Positions 1 through 9,961 of a stretch of DNA of 64,000 nucleotides are shown in pieces. The position numbers and the translations under genes were made by a program. The notes beneath the pieces were generated by a model. That model saw nothing but the letters and a program-made list of their open reading frames with translations, did no database searches and was not told where the DNA came from. The stretch is from Leptobrachium leishanense. Its lineage: Eukaryota > Chordata > Amphibia > Anura > Megophryidae. Location: positions 56,466,881-56,530,880 of the forward strand of contig CM019063.1 in the NCBI GenBank assembly GCA_009667805.1, in the 5' to 3' direction. How positions within the stretch are numbered: position 1 is the stretch's first letter; every line of letters begins with the position of its first letter.

Positions 1-13
1 GCTAGACACTTTT

Positions 14-523
14 TTGGTTTCACATCACGGCCTACACTTATTGCGTTCCACTACTATTAAACCCATCACGTGGTCGGATCATGCCCCAGTCCACTTAGAG
101 CTCACCCTCTCTACGGTGTCAGAGCGTGACAGGACGTGGAGACTTAACGAGACCCTTCTCAAAGACACAATGAACAGGACGGACATTGAGACGGCCATAA
201 CTGACTACTTTAGAGAGAACCTGACTCCAGACGTGTCCCTACCCATGGTATGGGAGGCCCACAAGTGTGTTCTAAGGGGCAAACTTATCCAAATTGGTGC
301 CCGGTTGAAGAAATTTCGGACAGGACAGATCACTGACCTCCTACGTAACATTTATACTCTAGAGACGTCACATAAAACACATGGATCATTGGACACGCTC
401 AAAGAATTGACCCTTCAGAGGGCGACTCTCAATGACCTCCTGACTCATAACACTCTGCGCTCACTCCAAATCACCAAGCTTAAATATTATACCCAGGGAG
501 ATCGCTGTGGGGTTATTGGCTAA
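14..523 (+). pseudogene. LINE ORF2: end of APE endonuclease plus linker
   Basis: The first residues contain W-S-D-H-A-P-V, the SDH motif that closes the APE-like endonuclease domain of L1/Tx1 ORF2 proteins. This enzyme nicks target DNA to prime reverse transcription. The rest is the charged linker before the RT. The ATG used here is internal: the true ORF starts left of the window. Near 516 the homologous frame moves to frame 3, which reads on to a stop near 661, so the gene is broken. Confidence 0.8.
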
Positions 524-680
524 TGCAGTTCGCCAACGACACATGGCTACATATATACCAGAAGATTCGTTGTGCGGATGGGTCGGTGGCTCATTTGACC
601 CCGGACATCTCCACGGCTTTTTCTTTCCTATTATAAGACCAGACCCTGTACAATTTGAGTGATACCCCCCTCCCTCAAAA

Positions 681-1412
681 GTGATTGACCAATATCTGCG
701 CGACTCCTACAATTCCACTATCTCGGAGGAGACGAAGGAAGCATTAGACACGCCCTTTACTATGGAGGAACTCGCCTCGGCGGTGAAATCCATGAAATCG
801 GGCAAAAGCCCGGGCCCGGATGGGTTTACTATGGGTTATTATAAGACCTTTCTCTCCTCCTTAGGCCCTCATTTTTTACAAGCCTTTAACTCCCTCGCAG
901 ATCATTCTACGATTCCCAGTCGGCCCTCCTTGCCACAATTACGCTCATACCTAAAACCCGATAAAGATCATACTCTAGTACCTAATTATCGCCCAATTTC
1001 CTTGATTAATACGGACGTAAAACTGTTTGCCAAATTATTAGCCACCCGCCTAAACCCTTTACTACCCACCCTGATCCACCCAGACCAATCGGGCTTTGTG
1101 ACTTCTCGAGAAGCACGCGATAACACTATTCGCACTATCAATCTCATTCACCGAGCTCAAGTTCAGGGACGCCCTACCATTTTCCTTTCGGTCGATGCCG
1201 AAAAGGCATTCGACCGGGTGGACTGGCATTACCTCTTTGGAGTTCTGCGACACATGGGCTTTGGCTCGAAATGGATGACATGGCTGCAGGCCTTGTACTC
1301 CTCCCCTACGGCGCAAATTAGGGTTAATGGCACACATTCAACGCCTTTCGGCATTAGAAATGGGACAAGACAGGGATGCCCCTGTCCCCACTGCTATTTG
1401 TCCTGGCCTTAG
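681..1412 (+). pseudogene. LINE ORF2: reverse transcriptase, fingers and palm N-part
   Basis: Reverse transcriptase of an L1/Tx1 LINE, which copies the element RNA at the nicked target. Visible blocks: SGKSPGPDGF (residues 40-49), NYRPISL (102-108), HPDQSGF (133-139) and VDAEKAFDRVDW, whose first Asp (172) is the first catalytic aspartate. The frame fails after G-T-R-Q-G-C-P because a base is missing around 1382, and the homologous reading continues in another frame. A stop at 661 also separates this piece from the linker. Confidence 0.88.
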
Positions 1413-1735
1413 AGCCCTTTATGCAGAGGATTAGGGATAATGACAATATTCAGGGTTTCTGTCTCCCATTCCACCACTATAAATATCGGCATATGCAGAT
1501 GATATTCTCTTTACCCTCACTGACCCCTTAAAATCCCTCCCACACGTCTTAAAAGAATTACGAACCTTCCAGACACTATCGAATTTTTTAATCAACGATA
1601 CCAAATGTGAGGCCATGGGGGTGGGGGTGACTTCGGAGACTAACCGGGCCCTGACTGACATATGTCCTTTCCAATGGACAAGAAATTCCCTGCGTTATCT
1701 GGGTACCACGCTTACTCGCTGTCCAGAGACTTGTT
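1382..1735 (+). pseudogene. LINE ORF2: palm C-part with YADD active site
   Basis: Continuation of the RT in two short frames. Frame 2 (1382-1487) reads the SPLLFVLALEPF block. Frame 1 from 1489 reads A-Y-A-D-D-I-L-F, the catalytic YxDD box (1492-1503), followed by a thumb-like stretch ending near R-Y-L-G-T-T-L. The two frame changes inside 350 bp show neutral decay. Confidence 0.8.
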
Positions 1736-2507
1736 TGCAGCTAATTACACACCTCTCTTGAACACCACGTTGCACGAGCTTCGGAAATGGCATAAGCCCC
1801 ATATTTCATGGCTTGGCCGCATTAACTATCTGAAAATGACCGTTTTACCGAAGTTTCTGTATGTGTTTCAGGCGGTCCCGGTTAGGATCCCACGGGCTTA
1901 TTTTCAAGAACTGAAATCGGGCTTCCTGAAGTTCATATGGGGTTCCACTTGCCCTCGGGTATCATATAAAGATTTAACTCGCCCCAGGGAAAGGGGAGGT
2001 TTGGGACTGCCCCACTTTGAATCTTACTACCAAGCAGCCCTAATGACACGGCTTTGTGACTGGTCGGTATCTCCTCCAGCTAAATTATGGGTGGCATTAG
2101 AGCAATTTGCCTTTCGGGTACCGATTGCATCTGTACCATGGCAACATGCCTCCATTCGCACTCTGATGAGGTCCCCGGAGCATCCCACGGCCCCACAGCT
2201 ACTCCGACTATGGAGGGAAGTGCGCTCTAGACCCGACCTCTCCCCAGATATTTCCCCCCTGTACCCTGTATCGCACAACCCCGACTTCCCCCCGGGAAGA
2301 CAGCAGTCTTTCCTGGATATAGACACGGATGGGCCCTACCTACATATTGCGCGTTGTTACACTGATAAGGAGTTGTCTCCACTGACTTCACTAGCACCGA
2401 GAAGCGCTTATACGCCCCTTGCATACTTCAAATATAGCCAATTAACTCACTTTATACGTCGATTGACTTCGACCGCGCCCAGTTCGTTTTACTATGACTG
2501 TATTTGA
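1662..2507 (+). pseudogene. LINE ORF2: thumb and connector region
   Basis: Frame 3, recognisable from about 1740. It carries W-L-G-R-I-N-Y-L-K-M-T-V-L-P-K-F-L-Y, a block typical of the region after the RT in L1/Tx1 proteins, and R-E-R-G-G-L-G-L-P shortly after. It has no known catalytic residues. It overlaps the next fragment by 14 bp in another frame, marking a further frameshift near 2500. Confidence 0.75.
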
Positions 2508-3183
2508 GACTCTGTGTACGATGGACCCCCCACCAACACATGTCCTCTCGTCTCTGTACTCTTTACTTCTTTCCTCGTCACAACCCAAGGTACCCTCATA
2601 CGTGTCTAAATGGCAGAGCGAACTCCCTGACCCAATCTCGGAAGATGACTGGGGGAAAATTTTCTCAATTAATAAATACTCCTCCATGAGCCTTTCGGTA
2701 CAGCTCTCCAACTTTAAGCTCTTATCACGTTGGTACTTGACTCCAGTACGCTTACATCGTATGTTTCCGCAATCTACACCCCAATGTTGGAGATGCCTCG
2801 CTGACACTGGTACCTATTTACACCTATGGTGGAGCTGTCCGGTCCTTGCGACTTATTGGTCCGAGATATTAGCACATGTCGCTGACATAACGGGGTTTAA
2901 GTCGGGGAACTCATATCACCTGATACTTTTTCATCTGGTCCCACTCCCAGTCAACACCTACAAAACTTCCTTATTGTTACACCTTTTAAACGCGGCCAAA
3001 TCCCTTATCCCTCGGAAATGGAAACAGACTGCTGCTCCTACTGTGAAGGAGTGGATTGAGGCAGTGGAGCGCATCCGTACCTTAGAGGAACTCCACTACT
3101 CATTGGAGAATCAGTATCAAAAATATTTTAAGACATGGTTTTGGTGGTCCGAGTTTCTCCTTAAACGTTCCCCTCCTCCATAA
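2494..3183 (+). pseudogene. LINE ORF2: C-terminal zinc-knuckle region
   Basis: Frame 1 end of ORF2. Cys98, Cys101, His110 and Cys115 form C-x2-C-x8-H-x4-C with surrounding tryptophans, the CCHC-like motif found at the C terminus of L1/Tx1 ORF2 proteins and thought to bind nucleic acid. The ORF closes with TAA at 3181-3183, matching the expected end of ORF2 before the 3' UTR. Confidence 0.82.
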
Positions 3184-3484
3184 TTTGTGACTCTCTGGTG
3201 CTAATTGCTGTGGTTTTGGTACCTAACCTGGTTTTCACAAGTTTCAATGGACTTCATAATGCGTCTCCCCTGTTGTTTCCTTTCTTTTGGTTGTTTTATA
3301 ATATAGATCTACATGCCTAACCTATGAGATTCATAGGAATATCTATTTTCAGTGATGTTTCTTTTTATGTGTTTTACTGTCAACTGCGATACCACTTTAT
3401 GATGCGCTGTGCCTAGCGCTTGTTCGTGATTAACTGCATTTGTGACATTTTGGATCTGAAACCAATAAAACAAAGTTTAAACAT

Positions 3485-3865
3485 AATCACGGCCGCACTA
3501 GCAGCAGATGCCGGGCAATGACGGCCAATATACGAAGTACGGTCGCACAAAAGTCCGGCTGCGCAACGCAAGTGGAAAATGAACGCATTTTTTCGAGAAC
3601 GTGAAACCGCAGGTACTGACGTACAGAGTGCGCTGCGTCCGCTAGCGGCGTGTGTGCGTGATTAGGAGACGTCAGACGCTGCTAATGTCCGGCCAACATA
3701 ACGTACAGACGCAAAAAGGGTTTTATTGATGATCCGTACAAAATCACGGACGAAAATGCGCATAGTATGACCACTATCACGTATTCTGTGAAAAAATGCG
3801 TCCATTCGTTCGAACGCACTTTTTCACAGACAACATAAAAATGCGTTCGTCTGACCCTAGCCTTA
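3485..3865 (-). mobile_element. CpG-rich MITE, partial copy (CCCTAGCCTTA end)
   Basis: Matches, in the opposite orientation, the elements at 60649-61090 and 63409-63835: same GTGCGGCCG block, the same run around TTCGTATATTGG and the same terminal CTGACCCTAGCCTTA. Only one terminus is present; the other end is replaced by the LINE. No coding capacity. The superfamily is uncertain because no clean target duplication is visible. Confidence 0.7.
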
Positions 3866-4123
3866 AGTATAATAATGCAGCATATGAATCCACACACTGC
3901 CGGGCAGCACCTCTACAGTATAATAATGCAGCATATGAATCCACACACTGCCGTGCAGCACCTCTACAGTATAATAATGCAGCATATAATTCCGCACACT
4001 GGCGGGCAGCACCTCTACAGTATAATAATGCAGCATATGATTCCGCACACTGCCGGGCAGCACTTCTATAGTATAATTAATACAGCATATGAATCCTCAT
4101 GCGGCTGGGCAGCACCTCTACAG
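3866..4123. repeat. 51-bp minisatellite, about 5 units
   Basis: Units begin AGTATAATAATGCAGC and contain CCGGGCAGCACCTCTAC. Because 51 is a multiple of three, reading frames stay open on both strands and give repeating 17-residue peptides. These are not genes. Confidence 0.9.
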
Positions 4124-4768
4124 TAGTGATGGACGAAACACCCCCGTGTTCGGCTCGCATTCGAACTCGAACTTTTGAAAAAGTTCGAATTCGAACTCAA
4201 TGCAAATCTATGGGGCTCAAAAGTTCAAATTTTAAAGTGCCCTCCAAGAGGGCATATATGCAAGATATTGGCCATAAAAGGTGTATGGGGGTCTGGGTAC
4301 TGCCCTGAGGGACAGGAAACAATGAAAATAAAGTTAAAAGAAAAATGTTTTTTTTTTAAAAAAATAAAAAAAATGTGCACCGATTTAGATATCGACTAAC
4401 TATTGAATTTGAAATGAACTTTTAAATGGATATCCATTCGATAGTTCATTTCAAATGTTAAAGGTGTGGGAAATGTTTTACCCCATAGGCTTCAATGTTA
4501 AAAATATTCCCGTTTTAATTAAATATCTAATAAACCGTTGCTTATAATATTCTGCAGTAAAGAATCTCTTTATTTTTAGATTTTTTAGGATCTTTTGATC
4601 ATTTTAAAAAAATAAAAATAAAAAACATTTTAGATCGTTTTATATTTTATCAATTTGAATTGATCCAAAAATTCGAATCGAAAACGGTCTGAAACGACCC
4701 GAAATGAAAAAAAAAACCACCTGTAAAAAAATGAAACAAAACAAAATTTTTAGCGGTGCACATCTCTA
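4124..4768. mobile_element. hAT-type non-autonomous element, composite or degraded
   Basis: The left part (4124-4330) is the inverse of the right end of the hAT at 28509-30406, sharing the CACCCCCGTGTTCGG and GAGGGCATATATGCAAGATA blocks. Part of the interior (4500-4580) also matches that element. The right end, GGTGCACATCTCTA, looks like the TAGRGATGTGC terminus of other hATs here. The flanking octamers do not match, so it may be two fused copies. Confidence 0.6.
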
Positions 4769-4769
4769 C

Positions 4770-5360
4770 TGTAACGTTGCGGGCTTCCAGCCTCTCCAGT
4801 GTGCTTGAAGGCAGCATGTCTGATGCTGCTCGCTGACCAACGCCGGTTTAAATAGAGACAGGCAGGGAGGTGGCTGCATGAGGCCCGACTTGAGAGGGGG
4901 GGCGCGGTCTGGTGAAGGTCTTTTAAAAACCCACAGTTCCTTCTAAGCAGTGCCAGATCGTGGTTATCCATACCTGAGCTCCCTGTACCTGAATTCTCTC
5001 GTGATTTAACCTGTTATTGACCTCTGCTTGTTTTCTAACCATTCTGCCTTCCGTTGCCCTAGACTATTTTCCTTGTACTACGCTACTGCACTGATATCGA
5101 CCCGGCTATTCCATTTGACTATTCTATACTCTGTATTCCTGATTCTGTCTCGTCTGACTACCCCCGTGTTGCTGACCTGGTTTTCTATTACGACATTGTA
5201 TTTGATTAACCCTTTCTGTCTAGCTAGTATACTTATACCTGGCCAATTTTTAAGGACCAGACAGTTAGAGATTGTTCTACGGCTACTCTGTTGGTAGCTT
5301 TTTGGCTCTGTGGAGTGTTGGGCTTTAAGGGCTGTGTGGTGGGATCCGGGAACCGTGACA
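4770..5360 (+). mobile_element. Solo LTR, 5-bp target duplication TCTAC
   Basis: Starts TGTAACG, ends CGTGACA, and is flanked by TCTAC at 4765-4769 and 5361-5365. A TATA-like TTTAAATAG lies near 4847. There is no second LTR or internal region, so recombination has left a solo LTR. Its termini resemble two other LTRs here (15420-16165, 34684-35397), suggesting a related Ty3/Gypsy-like group; that assignment is inference. Confidence 0.75.
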
Positions 5361-5384
5361 TCTACTGCATTTATTTTAATACTT

Positions 5385-6075
5385 TTGCAAATTTATTTAT
5401 AAAGTATTTTACCAGGAAGGATACATTGAGATTTCTCTTGTTTTCAAGTATGTCCTGGGTTCAAGAACATTTGAATTGTTACAGTCGTTATAGAAATACA
5501 AAGTAATACAATGCAAGATATAAAAACAACATAAATATACAGAAAATAAATATGTAGGAAATATAGTCATTACGTTACATGTTTACAGGTGCATTCTGTA
5601 TCGAGGTATGTTAATAGGGAGCTCTTGAGTGACTTAAGACTGGGGGAAGATTTGATGGCGTCTGGGAGGTTATTCCATAATTGCGGTGCTCTGTAGGAAA
5701 ATGAGGATTGAGCCACTTTCTTTTTGTATTGTGGCACTGCAAGTACTCTGGATCAGAGGTTATAGGATGAGGGAACTGCTGGGGAAGCAGCCTATTCAGG
5801 TAGGGTGGCAGCTTCCCAGAGAAGCTCTTAAACACCAGGCTGGAAAGGTGACGGGTGCATCTAGACTCCAGCGATGGCCAGTTTAGCTCTTTTAACATGT
5901 CACAATGGTGGGTCATGTAGTTACATTGTAGCACAAAGCGACAGAATGAATTATACAACGTAGTAAGTTTCTGAAGGTGCGTTTGCGGGGCAGCTGCATA
6001 CACTACATCTCCGTATTCAATAGCTGGCATAAGCATTTGTTGTACAATTTACTTTCTTACTGCGGGGCTCAGGCA
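5385..6075 (-). mobile_element. L2/Rex-group LINE, 3' end
   Basis: 5'-truncated LINE on the minus strand. Its 3' terminus reads GAGAAATCTCAATGTATCC then TTCCTGGTAAAATACTTTAT. The same tail ends the SINE at 39654-39856, so this LINE family is the likely source of the SINE's retrotransposition machinery. Confidence 0.75.
5611..6036 (-). pseudogene. LINE reverse-transcriptase ORF, C-terminal fragment
   Basis: 141 residues. E-Y-G-D-V-V-Y near the start, Y-M-T-H-H-C, L-N-W-P-S-L and G-K-L-P-P-Y-L follow in the order seen after the RT of L2/Rex/CR1-group LINE proteins. The fragment has no RT active site; the 5' part is missing. Choice between L2 and Rex clades is not possible by eye. Confidence 0.75.
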
Positions 6076-6534
6076 GGATTGTAAATGCTTAACTTGCCAC
6101 GAGCTTTGAATGTGATAAAAGGATGCTGTTTATCAGGCATTTCTTTCCTGTTTATGATCAGCGTCCCTAGCAGCGCGGCATATGTTGGGTTGCTGCTTTC
6201 CAGTTATAGCACAGTAAGTGTAGCCATTCCCAGAGAGGCATCATGCTGCAGTCACGCAAACCATCCTTATTCAAAACTTTCTATGTAGCAAATGAAAGAG
6301 TCTGTCCCATGGTAACTTCTCCCCGAGGAACGCATGTGTCGAGCAGACTCGGAGGCAATTCCCTGAACACTTGTTAATTTTCACCGCGCATGGCTCCAGA
6401 GCTTTCATTTGGTCAGACAAGGGCTCCTCTGTACATTCCAGTCTGAATTTTCTGTGTGAGCTGAACTTCTCTTTATATCTGCCTTGAAAAGGACCTTTCA
6501 GAGTGTAAGCATCTGTGCAAATCAGACCATGTGA
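6076..6534. other. No feature recognised
   Basis: Ordinary AT-balanced sequence between two LINE remnants. No open frame of note, no terminal repeats, no copy seen elsewhere in the window. Confidence 0.5.
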
Positions 6535-6879
6535 CTAAAATGGTGTATGGCTTGAAGGAGAAAAGTTACCAGGAAAGGCTTAATGATCTTAACATGTACA
6601 GCTTGGAAAAAAGACGAGACAGAGGAGATATGATAGAAATAGACATGTGCATTCGTTTTAGTACTAAAACGATTTAGTCCGAATTTTGGGATAATTTAGT
6701 TTTCATATGACTCAAGAGAAACGAAACTGCTCAGTACAAAAAACGAAATAAACTAAAATAAAATGCACTACATTTTAGTTTCAGTTCTTTTTGTGATATT
6801 ACATTGATGAGTGAAGGAGACCAGCAATAAAGAGCACAACATCGCAACATCCGTAGTTATACACCCTCCACATGCCAAT

Positions 6880-7170
6880 GCAGTAGGATGTTCTATACAG
6901 AGAGGGGCATTAATCAATGCAGGAGGATGTTCTATACATTATACAGAGAGGGGTATTAATGCAGGAGGATGTTATAAACATTATACAGAGAAAGGTATAA
7001 ATTGAGGAGGATGTTCTATACAGAGAGGGACATTAATTAATTCAGGAGGATGTTCTATATATTATACAGAGAGGGGTATTAATTAATGCAGGTGGATGTT
7101 GTATACATTATACAGAGAGGGGTATTAATTAATGCAGGAGGATGTTTTAAACATTATACAGAGAGGAGCC
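6880..7170. repeat. 46-bp tandem repeat inside hAT
   Basis: Units contain AGGAGGATGTTCTATACA followed by TTATACAGAGAGGGGTATTA, with units of unequal length. The other copy of the hAT has the same array at 30950-31290, so the array belongs to the element. Confidence 0.8.
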
Positions 7171-7420
7171 TTTTTTTTAGCCCTTTAAATCCAGTGGCTG
7201 TGAGCGCTGAAATCGGCTGCTTGTTACATTATCTCTCAGTATAATGTACCAGGCTCAGCTGTTACAGTAACTGACTGTAACAGCGCTCAGAGTTTCAGTA
7301 AAACAAGGAAATAATATTGTTCTAACCTCTTATATATAAAAATATTATTTACTAGTTTTACTGAAACTCTGAGCGCTGTGATGAGCAGCAGTCAGTTACT
7401 GTAACAGCTTTGCCTGACAC

Positions 7421-7551
7421 GGGGCAGTATTACAATGTTGGTGCTAACTTAACCAGAGCTGTTGTAAACTGAAAACCTCCATAGGCTATAATGGCTCTGG
7501 GAAGTTTACAACAGCTCTGGTTAAGTTAGCACCAACTATGTAATATGGCCC
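7421..7551. mobile_element. 131-bp palindromic MITE inside hAT
   Basis: Starts GGGGCAGTATTACAATGTT and ends CTATGTAATATGGCCC, with arms of about 33 bp around TGGTGCTAACTTAACC. The homologous position in the hAT at 30513-32203 lacks it and reads GACACATTG, giving an empty site. The implied duplication is AC. A related terminus occurs at 20248-20271. Confidence 0.75.
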
Positions 7552-7776
7552 ACATTGTGCTGAGAGTGAGAGATACTGTAACAAGCAGCGATCTCAGCCC
7601 TCTGAGGAGCCACCACTACAATAGTAATTGTATCCACTGGTTTTCAGATGAATGAAATTAGTTTTCATACTAAAGAACTGAAAACGAATTTCTTTAGCAA
7701 CTAAATAAATTGCATTTTAGTACTAATCCATTAGTTCAAAACGAAATTTTGTGCTGTGCACATGTCTAGATAGAAA

Positions 7777-8030
7777 CATTTAAATACGTAAAGGGAATCC
7801 ACAAGGTAGAGGAAGGGAGTATATTTAAAAGGAAACAAAATAGCAAAACAAGAGGACATAGTCTTAGATTAGAGGGGCAAAGGTTTAAAAGTAACATCAG
7901 GAAGCATTATTTTACTGAGAGGGTGGTGGATACATGGAACAGTCTTCCAGTTGAAGTGGTAGAGGCCAAAACAGTAATTGAATTTAAGCAGGCATTGGAT
8001 AGGCATAAGGCTATCCTAAACAAAAGATAA
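7777..8030 (+). pseudogene. CR1-like LINE ORF C terminus
   Basis: Reads F-K-Y-V-K-G-I-H-K-V-E-E-G then E-R-V-V-D-T-W-N-S-L-P-V-E-V-V and ends H-K-A-I-L-N-K-R-stop. The piece before the hAT supplies the preceding Y-S-L-E-K-R-R-D-R-G-D-M-I-E. This order is usual for the C terminus of CR1/L2-group LINE polyproteins. No catalytic domain remains. Confidence 0.7.
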
Positions 8031-8095
8031 ATCCAGGTAAAGTATCCATGTAATTGGGCAGACTAGATGGGCCGAAAGGTTCTTATCTGACAACA

Positions 8096-8250
8096 TTTTT
8101 CTATGTTTCTATGTTTCTATGTTTCCATGTGACTAGTGTACAATGGAAAATACAGAAATAACCCTATCCGCCCAATTATCTGTCTGTCTATCCATCCATT
8201 CATCCATCTACATATACTGTATCCAGCCATCTACAGTATCTATCCATCTA
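8096..8250. repeat. LINE tail and CTAT/ATCC-rich microsatellite
   Basis: TTTCTATG repeats of the CR1-like tail (8096-8125), then an imperfect TCTGTCTATCCATCCATTC run (about 8178-8250) ending at the TA target of a Tc1 element. Confidence 0.65.
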
Positions 8251-8470
8251 CAGTTGCAAGAAAAAGTATGTGAACCCTTTGGGATTAAGTGGAGTTTTGC
8301 ATGAATTAGTCATAAAATGTGCTCTGATCTTCATCTATATCACAACAATTTGAAAAACAGAGTCTGCTTAAAATAATACAACATAAACATTATTTGTTTT
8401 CATGTGTTTATTGAACAGAACATGTAAACATTCACAGTGCAGGGTGGAAAAAGTATGTGAACCTTTGGAC

Positions 8471-8813
8471 TTAGTAACTGGTTGACCCTCCTTTGGCAGC
8501 AATAACCTCAACCAAACGTTTCCTGTAGTTGCAGATCAGACCTGCACAACGATCTGGAGTAATTTTGGACCACTCCTCTTCACAAAACTGTTTCAGTGTA
8601 GCAATATTCTTGGGATGTCTGGTGTGAATCGCTCTCTTAAGGTCATGCCACAGCATTTCAATCGGGTTGAGGTCAGGACTCTGACTGGGCCACTCCAGAA
8701 GGCGTATTTTGTTTTGTTGAAGCCATTCTTTTGTTGAATTACTTGTATGCTTTGGGTCATTGTCCTATTGCATCACCCATCCTCTGCGGAGCTTCAGTTG
8801 GCGGACAGATGGT
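8471..8813 (-). pseudogene. Tc1 transposase, C-terminal part
   Basis: Ends [11 protein letters not shown] ... E-E-W-S-K-I ... V-I-A-A-K-G-G-S-T, the conserved C terminus of Tc1-like DDE transposases, which cut and paste the element at TA sites. Upstream coding continues past the insertion at 9865-9960 (C-F-A-A-L-G-P block). Frameshifts and the 1-kb insertion make it inactive. Confidence 0.8.
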
Positions 8814-8831
8814 TTTACGTTTTCCTGCAAA

Positions 8832-9846
8832 GCAAAAAAAACAGTTGCACTGCACACTTAAAAAAGCAGAGGTGCACTCCTAAAACAAGGCTTCCCAACA
8901 AAACCTCTATAATTACGAAGAAATACAAAAATAAGGACGCACTCAAATAAACTCCAATTTATTAATACCAAAACATGATAAAATATGACATATATAGTAA
9001 ACTAACAAAAAAGACATAAATACAACAGTAATAATTAACTCAATATAAATCAATATAATAAATATAAATGGTAAGCAACAGTTACCCGGCACTATAGAAA
9101 ACAGCAAATATAGAGAGCGGAGCCAGGGATCCCAACGTTTCGACCTTACGTCTTTGTCAAGGGATATGAGAAAAGTGTAAGTACCTTGTATATATACGTC
9201 ACAAATTCCCCAGGAGGACCAGTCAGAAAGGAAATCACAAATGTACACACCTGTAGTTGATAATGGCGGCCGCCAAGTCAAACAGCCGGCTTCATTCGAA
9301 AAAAATCGCCAGAATCCGGTGCTGACCGGGACACAATGCGCATGCGCCTAAACAGCGCATGCGCAATGGATATCCCAAAGGAAAAAGTGTCTCAGCTGAC
9401 GATAATGAATGAAAGAAGGGGTATACTCACTAGACGATTACAGAAAAGCGGCACAATCATAACAAGGACTATTGAATGATGGCAGATAAAGAAAAAAACT
9501 GATTTATATAAAAAAATCAGTAGAATATTACACAAAAAAACGAACAATAACTACCAAATTTTGCAAAGAATGAGCCATTCAATAGTCATGGATATCCTCA
9601 TCTATATAAAGAGCCAAAGTTCATAAACCCCTAGTATCAATCTAAAACATGATTATAAAAGAAGTGACATTACCATCAATAACTCATTGGGATATATAAA
9701 AAAAGGAACAAAATATATATATATAAAAATATATATATATATAAAAGAAGGAAAAGAAAAAACAAAAAATAAAAGATAAAAAATAAAAAGAGGAACAATA
9801 AAAAAATATATATAAAAAAAGGTATATAAAAATAAATATAATCACG
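8832..9846 (+). mobile_element. Retroposon with hammerhead-like motif, 18-bp target duplication
   Basis: Flanked by an 18-bp direct repeat (8814-8831 and 9847-9864) that belongs to the Tc1 target, the signature of target-primed insertion. The right end is an A/TA-rich tail from about 9700. No ORF. It carries a hammerhead-like motif on the minus strand at 9129-9165, suggesting a Penelope-like or retrozyme-like derivative. Confidence 0.7.
9129..9165 (-). ncRNA. Hammerhead-ribozyme-like motif 1
   Basis: Minus strand: ATCCC, box TTGACAA, extra A, stem II GAC/GTC, GAAA, then ACGT-T and GGGAT. The outer ATCCC/GGGAT strands pair perfectly over 5 bp (stem I). The first box departs from CTGATGA at two positions and has one extra A, so self-cleavage may be lost. 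Confidence 0.45.
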
Positions 9847-9961
9847 TTTACGTTTTCCTGCAAAATGTCTTGTTAAACTCTGGAATTCATTTTTCCATCA
9901 ATGACAACAATCCGTCCGGCCCTAAGGCAGCAAAGCAGCCCCAAACCATGATGCTCCCTCC

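Larger units (their letters stand above)
1..3484 (+). mobile_element. L1/Tx1-type LINE, 3' part, cut by the window start
   Basis: Non-LTR retrotransposon entering from the left edge. It holds the end of an APE-type endonuclease, a reverse transcriptase, a thumb/connector region and a C-terminal zinc-knuckle region, then about 300 bp of 3' UTR with AATAAA at 3464-3469. The reading frame changes at least five times, so the copy is dead. Motifs such as NYRPISL, HPDQSGF and YADD place it in the L1/Tx1 group; the exact family needs a library search. Its 3' end abuts a CpG-rich MITE fragment directly. Confidence 0.9.
6640..7768 (+). mobile_element. hAT non-autonomous element (TAGACATGTGCA family)
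   Basis: Ends TAGACATGTGCATTCG and GTGCACATGTCTA, with perfect 8-bp duplications GATAGAAA at 6632-6639 and 7769-7776. It interrupts a CR1-like LINE. It contains a 46-bp tandem repeat, internal hairpins and a younger 131-bp MITE. No transposase. A second, inverted copy is at 30513-32203. Confidence 0.88.
6535..8118 (+). mobile_element. CR1-like LINE 3' end, split by a hAT
   Basis: Two pieces, 6535-6639 and 7777-8118, join across the hAT at 6640-7768. They encode a decayed LINE C terminus and end in a run of TTTCTATG repeats, the kind of 8-bp tail used by CR1-type LINEs. A second copy lies inverted at 41343-41720. Confidence 0.75.
8251..9960 (-). mobile_element. Tc1/mariner element, 3' part, split by a retroposon
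   Basis: One terminal inverted repeat starts CAGTTGCAAGAAAAAGTATG after a TA dinucleotide. The interior encodes a Tc1 transposase on the minus strand. An insertion at 8832-9846 splits it. The far end breaks into a minisatellite near 9961, so the transposase N terminus is missing. Confidence 0.85.
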